DNA from: Marilutibacter aestuarii
GTDB lineage: Bacteria; Pseudomonadota; Gammaproteobacteria; Xanthomonadales; Xanthomonadaceae
Direction: 5' to 3'
Assembly: GCF_006546775.1 (NCBI RefSeq)
Contig: NZ_VICE01000084.1
Location: forward strand, 27,419 to 91,418
Length of the DNA stretch: 64,000 nucleotides
The notes under the pieces are model-generated. The model saw only the letters and a program-made list of their open reading frames with translations. It was not told where the DNA came from and searched no databases. This document shows, in pieces, positions 57,572-64,000 of the stretch. Within the stretch, counting starts at the first letter, position 1. Each line of letters begins with the position of its first letter. The position numbers and the translations under genes were made by a program.

Positions 57572-58858
57572 ATGATCCGAAACAAGAAGAGGCTGGCCTG
57601 GACCATAATCGCCACCGTCGCCGCGACCGTGGTCGCGGTGGTGATCTGGATGAACTTCGCCACGCCCGAGAAGGCACTCGAACGCCGGGTGGCTCACCAC
57701 TACGCGGTCTCGGACCCCGAGTTCAAGCGCGAGATGTCCGTGTTGCTGGGGCCCTCCATCCTCCCGGGCAACCGGGTGACGGCGCTCAACAACGGCGAGG
57801 AAATCTTCCCGGCAATGCTCGGGGCGATCGAATCCGCGCAGCGCACGATCACCTTTGAGACCTACATCTACTGGTCCGGCGAGGTCGGCAACCGTTTTGC
57901 CGACGCCTTGTCAGAGCGTGCGAGGGCAGGGGTCAAGGTACGCATGCTGATCGACTGGGTCGGCAGCGCGAAGATGGACGGCAGCCTGCTCGAACGGATG
58001 GAAGCGGCCGGCGTCCAGATCATCCGTTACCGCCCGCTCAAGTGGTACAACCTGGGCCGGATGAACAACCGCACCCACCGCAAGCTGCTGGTGGTGGACG
58101 GCAAGGTCGGCTTCACCGGTGGCGTCGGCATCGCCGACCCGTGGGAAGGGGACGCGCAGGACGCCGAGCACTGGCGCGACATGCACTTCCGCATCGAGGG
58201 CCCGGCGGTCGCGCAGATGCAGGCGGCATTCAACGACAACTGGATCAAGAGCACCGGCGTGGTGCTCAATGGCGAGGAGTTCTTCCCGGAACTGGCGCCG
58301 GTCGGCGAACAGCCCGCGCACGTGTTCGTCGCATCGCCCGCGGGCGGTAGCGAGAGCATGCACCTGATGTACCTGATGTCGATCGCCGCGGCCGAGAAGA
58401 GCATCGACCTGGCGGCCTCCTATTTCGTTCCCGATCCACTCGCGATCCAGGCGCTGGTCGCGGCCCGCAAGCGCGGGGTGCGCGTGCGCGTCATCGTGCC
58501 GGGCAAGCACATCGACTCGGACATCGTCCGTCTTGCGTCGAAGGCGCACTGGGGCGAGCTGCTCATGGCCGGCGTCGAGATCCACGAGTACGAGCCGACC
58601 ATGTTCCACAACAAGATGCTGATCGTGGACAGGAGCCTGGTCTCGGTGGGCTCGACGAACTTCGACCTGCGCTCGTTCCGCCTCAACGACGAAGCCAGCC
58701 TCAACGTCTACGATCCCGCCTTCGCGCAGCGCATGACCGCGATCTTCGAACACGACCTGCAGTCGACCCATGAATACAGCTTCGAGACCTGGGCCGCGCG
58801 CCCCTGGCGGGAAAAGCTGATGGAAACGGTGGTGCTGCCGATCAAGTCGCAGCTCTAG
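57572..58858 (+). CDS. Phospholipase D-type cardiolipin synthase
   Basis: 428 residues. One N-terminal membrane anchor (LAWTIIATVAATVVAVVIWM). Two HKD motifs: His169-Lys171-Asp176 in THRKLLVVDGKVGFTGGVGI and His346-Lys348-Asp353 in FHNKMLIVDRSLVSVGSTNF. The layout matches ClsB/ClsC-like synthases, forming cardiolipin from phosphatidylglycerol. The frame is open upstream to 57245 but ATG 57572 gives a normal anchor. A long GC hairpin follows the stop. Confidence 0.9.
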   Translation: MIRNKKRLAWTIIATVAATVVAVVIWMNFATPEKALERRVAHHYAVSDPEFKREMSVLLGPSILPGNRVTALNNGEEIFPAMLGAIESAQRTITFETYIYWSGEVGNRFADALSERARAGVKVRMLIDWVGSAKMDGSLLERMEAAGVQIIRYRPLKWYNLGRMNNRTHRKLLVVDGKVGFTGGVGIADPWEGDAQDAEHWRDMHFRIEGPAVAQMQAAFNDNWIKSTGVVLNGEEFFPELAPVGEQPAHVFVASPAGGSESMHLMYLMSIAAAEKSIDLAASYFVPDPLAIQALVAARKRGVRVRVIVPGKHIDSDIVRLASKAHWGELLMAGVEIHEYEPTMFHNKMLIVDRSLVSVGSTNFDLRSFRLNDEASLNVYDPAFAQRMTAIFEHDLQSTHEYSFETWAARPWREKLMETVVLPIKSQL

Positions 58859-58889
58859 GCGCGCCGCGGGCACACGCTGGCCGGAAACG

Positions 58890-58917
58890 CAGGAGGCCCC
58901 GCGAACGGGGCCTCCTG
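58890..58917. terminator. Bidirectional hairpin between cls and gcvP
   Basis: 12 bp perfect stem CAGGAGGCCCCG / CGGGGCCTCCTG with loop CGAA. No T run on either side, but its place between convergent stops suggests a shared terminator. Confidence 0.6.
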
Positions 58918-58938
58918 GCGTGCTGCACGCAGGCGCGA

Positions 58939-61820
<2,882 letters not shown>

Positions 61821-61824
<4 letters not shown>

Positions 61825-61856
61825 GTCGGGGCGTCCGGGTGATCGGTCTGGGCCAT
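61821..61856 (-). CDS. Possible 11-residue leader peptide ORF before gcvP
   Basis: ATG 61856 reads [11 protein letters not shown] and stops with TGA overlapping the gcvP start (ATGA). It lies between the riboswitch and gcvP. No strong ribosome site is visible for it either. Translational coupling could explain how gcvP starts without a Shine-Dalgarno site. Confidence 0.25.
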
Positions 61857-61879
61857 GTGCGTCGCCGCACGCGATAGGC

Positions 61880-62116
61880 GCCCCTCTGTCCTTTTGCCTG
61901 AGAGTTTGGAAGCGTGCCTCGACAGGCGGCTGGGGGAGGGGACGCCTCCTGGAAGCCTCGCTTCTTGCCCCTTCGGCGCCGTGCGGTCCAGGCTGTGCCT
62001 TGGCGGACCGTCGGTCTCTCCAGAGTTTTGGAACCACGCGAGGTGCTGGGCCTGAGCGATTACGGGCGTTTGCGCCTTCGGCAGCGGCCGGGAACGGGCC
62101 GCTTCTCCCACGCGTG
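61880..62116 (-). ncRNA. Tandem glycine riboswitch upstream of gcvP
   Basis: Read on the minus strand, two aptamers follow each other. Aptamer 1 (about 62116-62032): GTGGGAGAAGC, then the conserved GCCGAAGGCGCAA, then CGCTCAGGCCCAGCACC. Aptamer 2 (about 62026-61880): CTCTGGAGAGACC, GCCGAAGGGGCAA, a long P3 arm and AAACTCTCAGGCAAAAGGAC followed by AGAGGGG. These are the core glycine-riboswitch motifs. Binding of glycine is expected to turn on gcvP so that excess glycine is broken down. There is no terminator with a T run between it and gcvP, so control may act on translation. Confidence 0.93.
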
Positions 62117-62125
62117 GACGCGGCG

Positions 62126-62131
62126 ATTATA
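62126..62131 (-). promoter_or_regulatory. -10 box of the gcvP promoter
   Basis: Perfect TATAAT on the minus strand within CCGGTATAATCGCC, about 10 bases before aptamer 1. A clear -35 box is not seen at 17 bp. The start of transcription would fall near 62119. Confidence 0.7.
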
Positions 62132-62198
62132 CCGGGTCCGGCGGGCACGGAGGGAAGCCTGCCGGCGGCGGCGATTGCCGTTCAGCCGGGAATCGGCC

Positions 62199-63458
62199 TC
62201 ACAGGCGATCAGTGGGTTCCAGCGCGCCCGGTTCGCTCGGGCAGGCCGCCGGGGGGCCGCCGAAGCTGGTCTCCCAGCGCCAGAACGCCCAGCCCAGGCA
62301 GGCGAAAAGCGCCGAGCCCAGGGCCAGCCAGAGCGCGTGCCCGCTGAGCAGGGGCGACACCAGCCCGGCCACCAGCGAGTGCAGGACCAGGCCGGTGAAG
62401 GCCTGCAGCGAGGACGCCGCGCCGCGCTGGCGGGGATACATGTCGAGGATCGCCAGGGTCAGGATGGGGAACACCAGGGCGATGCCGAAGGCATTGAGCA
62501 CCATCGGCAGGACCGCCCAGGGCACGCCCGGGGCGTCGACGAACAGGTTGTAGGCGACGTTGGCGAACACCGCCACGCCGCAACAGGCGAAGCCGATCCG
62601 CGACAGCCGGGTGCCGCTGATGCGGCCCGCGGCGCGGCCGGACATGAACGCGCCCAGGACCATGCCGCCGATCATGGGGATGAAGAACCAGCCGAACTGG
62701 TCCTCGCGCAGGTGCAGGATCTCCATGACGAAGACCGGCGCCGAGGCGATGTACAGGAACAGCGCGGCGAAGTTGAACGCGCCCGCGGCGGCGAGGCGCT
62801 GGAAGCGCGGATTGGCGAAGATCGCCACGTAGTCGCGCAGCAGGCGTCGTGGCGGCACTTTCAGGCGCGCCGAGGGCGGGTGGGTCTCGGGCAGGATCGC
62901 CCAGGTGCCGACCAGCAGGACGAGGGAGAAGGCGACGAGGAACCAGAAGATCGCCGGCCAGTGGCTCCAGCCCAGGATCCAGCCGCCGATGACCGGTGCG
63001 ACCGCCGGGGCGATGCCGAAGATCATCGACACCTGGCTCATCAGCCGTTGGGCGTCGTCGCCATGCAATACGTCGCGGATCACCGCGCGCCCGACGATCA
63101 TGCCCACGCCCGCCGAGAGCCCCTGCAGCACGCGGAACACCAGCAGGGTGCGCAGGTCGGGGGCCAGCGCGCAGCCCACCGAGGCGAGGGTGAACACCAC
63201 CAGGCCGCCGAGGATGACCCGTCGCCGGCCCAGCGCGTCCGACAGCGGCCCATGCACGATGCTCATCAGCGCATACGCGACGAGGTAGGCGCTCAGCGTC
63301 TGCTGGATCGCCACCTTGTCGACGCCGAACTGCGTGCGCATCTCGGTGAAGGCGGGGAAGATGGTGTCGATCGCGAAGGGGCCGAACATCGCCAGCCCCC
63401 CCAGCAGGATGGCCAGGGTGCGGAGTGGAACCGTCGGGGCGGGCTCGTGCGAGGCCAT
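62199..63458 (-). CDS. Bcr/CflA-family MFS multidrug exporter
   Basis: 419 residues, 12 membrane helices. Features: PLRTLAILLGGLAMFGPFAI with DTIFPAFTEM, the MFS loop SDALGRRRVILGGL and motif C-like GIAPAVAPVIGGWILGW. It resembles Bcr, which exports bicyclomycin, sulfonamides and peptides by proton antiport. It overlaps the stop of the upstream VOC gene (ATGA on the minus strand), so the two form an operon. Confidence 0.92.
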   Translation of the reverse strand: MASHEPAPTVPLRTLAILLGGLAMFGPFAIDTIFPAFTEMRTQFGVDKVAIQQTLSAYLVAYALMSIVHGPLSDALGRRRVILGGLVVFTLASVGCALAPDLRTLLVFRVLQGLSAGVGMIVGRAVIRDVLHGDDAQRLMSQVSMIFGIAPAVAPVIGGWILGWSHWPAIFWFLVAFSLVLLVGTWAILPETHPPSARLKVPPRRLLRDYVAIFANPRFQRLAAAGAFNFAALFLYIASAPVFVMEILHLREDQFGWFFIPMIGGMVLGAFMSGRAAGRISGTRLSRIGFACCGVAVFANVAYNLFVDAPGVPWAVLPMVLNAFGIALVFPILTLAILDMYPRQRGAASSLQAFTGLVLHSLVAGLVSPLLSGHALWLALGSALFACLGWAFWRWETSFGGPPAACPSEPGALEPTDRL

Positions 63459-63916
63459 CAGGCCTGGCCCGCCGCGGCGGCGATGGCCGGTACGTCAGCC
63501 GGTCCCTTGAGCTCGACCATGTTGCCCTCGGGGTCGAACAGGTACTGCGAGGGTCCTTCACCTTCGGCGCCGTTGCGGATGCCGAACTCGCCCACGCGCA
63601 CGCCGTGCGCGGTCAGGTGGGCGAGGATGGCGTCATGGTCGAACGGCGACACCCGCAGGCACAGGTGGTCCATGTTGCGGCCGCCTGCGCCGGGTGCGGC
63701 GCCGCCCAGGCGGCCGATCCGACCCTCGACGTCCACCAGGTCGATCAGGGTCCGCCCGGCGCGCAGCTGCAGCAGGCCGATGGCGGCCTGGCGCTTCTCG
63801 ACCGCACAGCCGAGCACTTCGCGGTAGAACGCCTCCATCGTGCCGGGATCGGCGACCCGCAGGACGACGTGGTCGATCTGCTCGATCTGGAAGGGAGGCG
63901 GGGAAGCGGACGCCAT
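63458..63916 (-). CDS. VOC-family (glyoxalase/bleomycin resistance-like) protein
   Basis: 152 residues. Two VOC modules: IEQIDHVVLRVADPGTMEAF with YREVLGCAVEKR, and MDHLCLRVSPFDHDAILAHL ending YLFDPEGNMVELKG. Likely metal ligands are His in IDHVVL, His in MDHLCL and Glu in NMVELKG. VOC proteins act as lyases, dioxygenases or drug-binding proteins; this one is often annotated as VOC family virulence or glyoxalase-like protein. It forms an operon with the exporter downstream. ATG 63946 is an alternative start adding ten residues. Confidence 0.87.
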   Translation of the reverse strand: MASASPPPFQIEQIDHVVLRVADPGTMEAFYREVLGCAVEKRQAAIGLLQLRAGRTLIDLVDVEGRIGRLGGAAPGAGGRNMDHLCLRVSPFDHDAILAHLTAHGVRVGEFGIRNGAEGEGPSQYLFDPEGNMVELKGPADVPAIAAAAGQA

Positions 63917-64000
63917 GGCACCGGGCTCGCGTGGGGGGAGGTCCATGGTAACGACCCCACGCGAAGGGCGGGCATGCCCGCCTGGGCGGTTCGTCGACTC

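Overview
The window is a 64 kb GC-rich chromosomal segment from a gammaproteobacterium, most likely of the Xanthomonadaceae (Lysobacter/Xanthomonas lineage). This is judged from gene order (pyrG-kdsA-eno-ftsB-ispD-ispF-truD-surE-pcm-yqaA-nlpD, miaA-hfq-hflX-hflK-hflC-purA), very high GC3, G-rich heptanucleotide repeats of the kind seen in that family, and the absence of rpoS next to nlpD. It looks like core genome with short accessory stretches. I see no rRNA, tRNA, integrase, transposase or CRISPR array.

Layout. 1-18 kb is a mixed region: the start of a periplasmic cyclophilin cut by the window edge, a PadR regulator with its membrane partner, an intracellular PHA depolymerase, a methyltransferase, a HemJ-like protein, a lipoprotein alkaline phosphatase, a small DksA-type zinc finger, a Nudix hydrolase, a class B3-like metallo-beta-lactamase, an FMN reductase, a thioesterase, two NlpC/P60 hydrolases, SlyD, a DUF418 protein, a D-amino-acid dehydrogenase type flavoprotein, glutathione reductase, an N-formylglutamate amidohydrolase and a DMT exporter. 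18-31 kb holds parE and then a long co-directional housekeeping run for CTP, KDO, glycolysis, division, isoprenoid precursors, tRNA pseudouridine and cell-wall amidase activation. 31-45 kb holds RNA and protein quality control (yhbY, rlmE, ftsH, miaA, hfq, hflX, hflKC), folP, putP and purA.

45-50 kb is the most interesting accessory stretch: a TIR-transmembrane-repeat protein, a small beta-rich protein of unknown function 3 bases behind it, and a convergent gene joining a SLOG-type nucleotide-binding Rossmann domain to a SLATT-like multi-TM effector domain. This resembles nucleotide-centred conflict or signalling systems, but the exact combination is not one I can name. 50-59 kb is a string of stress-type genes, many with their own strong Shine-Dalgarno site: hemerythrin, glycine-zipper protein, lipocalin, UbiB-like kinase, an SDR with a histone-H1-like tail, a SemiSWEET-like protein, CBS pair, ChaB and a cardiolipin synthase. 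59-64 kb has gcvP behind a tandem glycine riboswitch, a Bcr/CflA exporter and a VOC protein.

Non-coding structure includes several rho-independent terminators, quadruplex-type repeats at two places, REP-like palindromes, a 111 bp tandem duplication of the parE 3' end, a cluster of three DnaA-box-like nonamers before putP, and a CRP-like site between the two NlpC genes. All calls come from reading the sequence; no database search was run.
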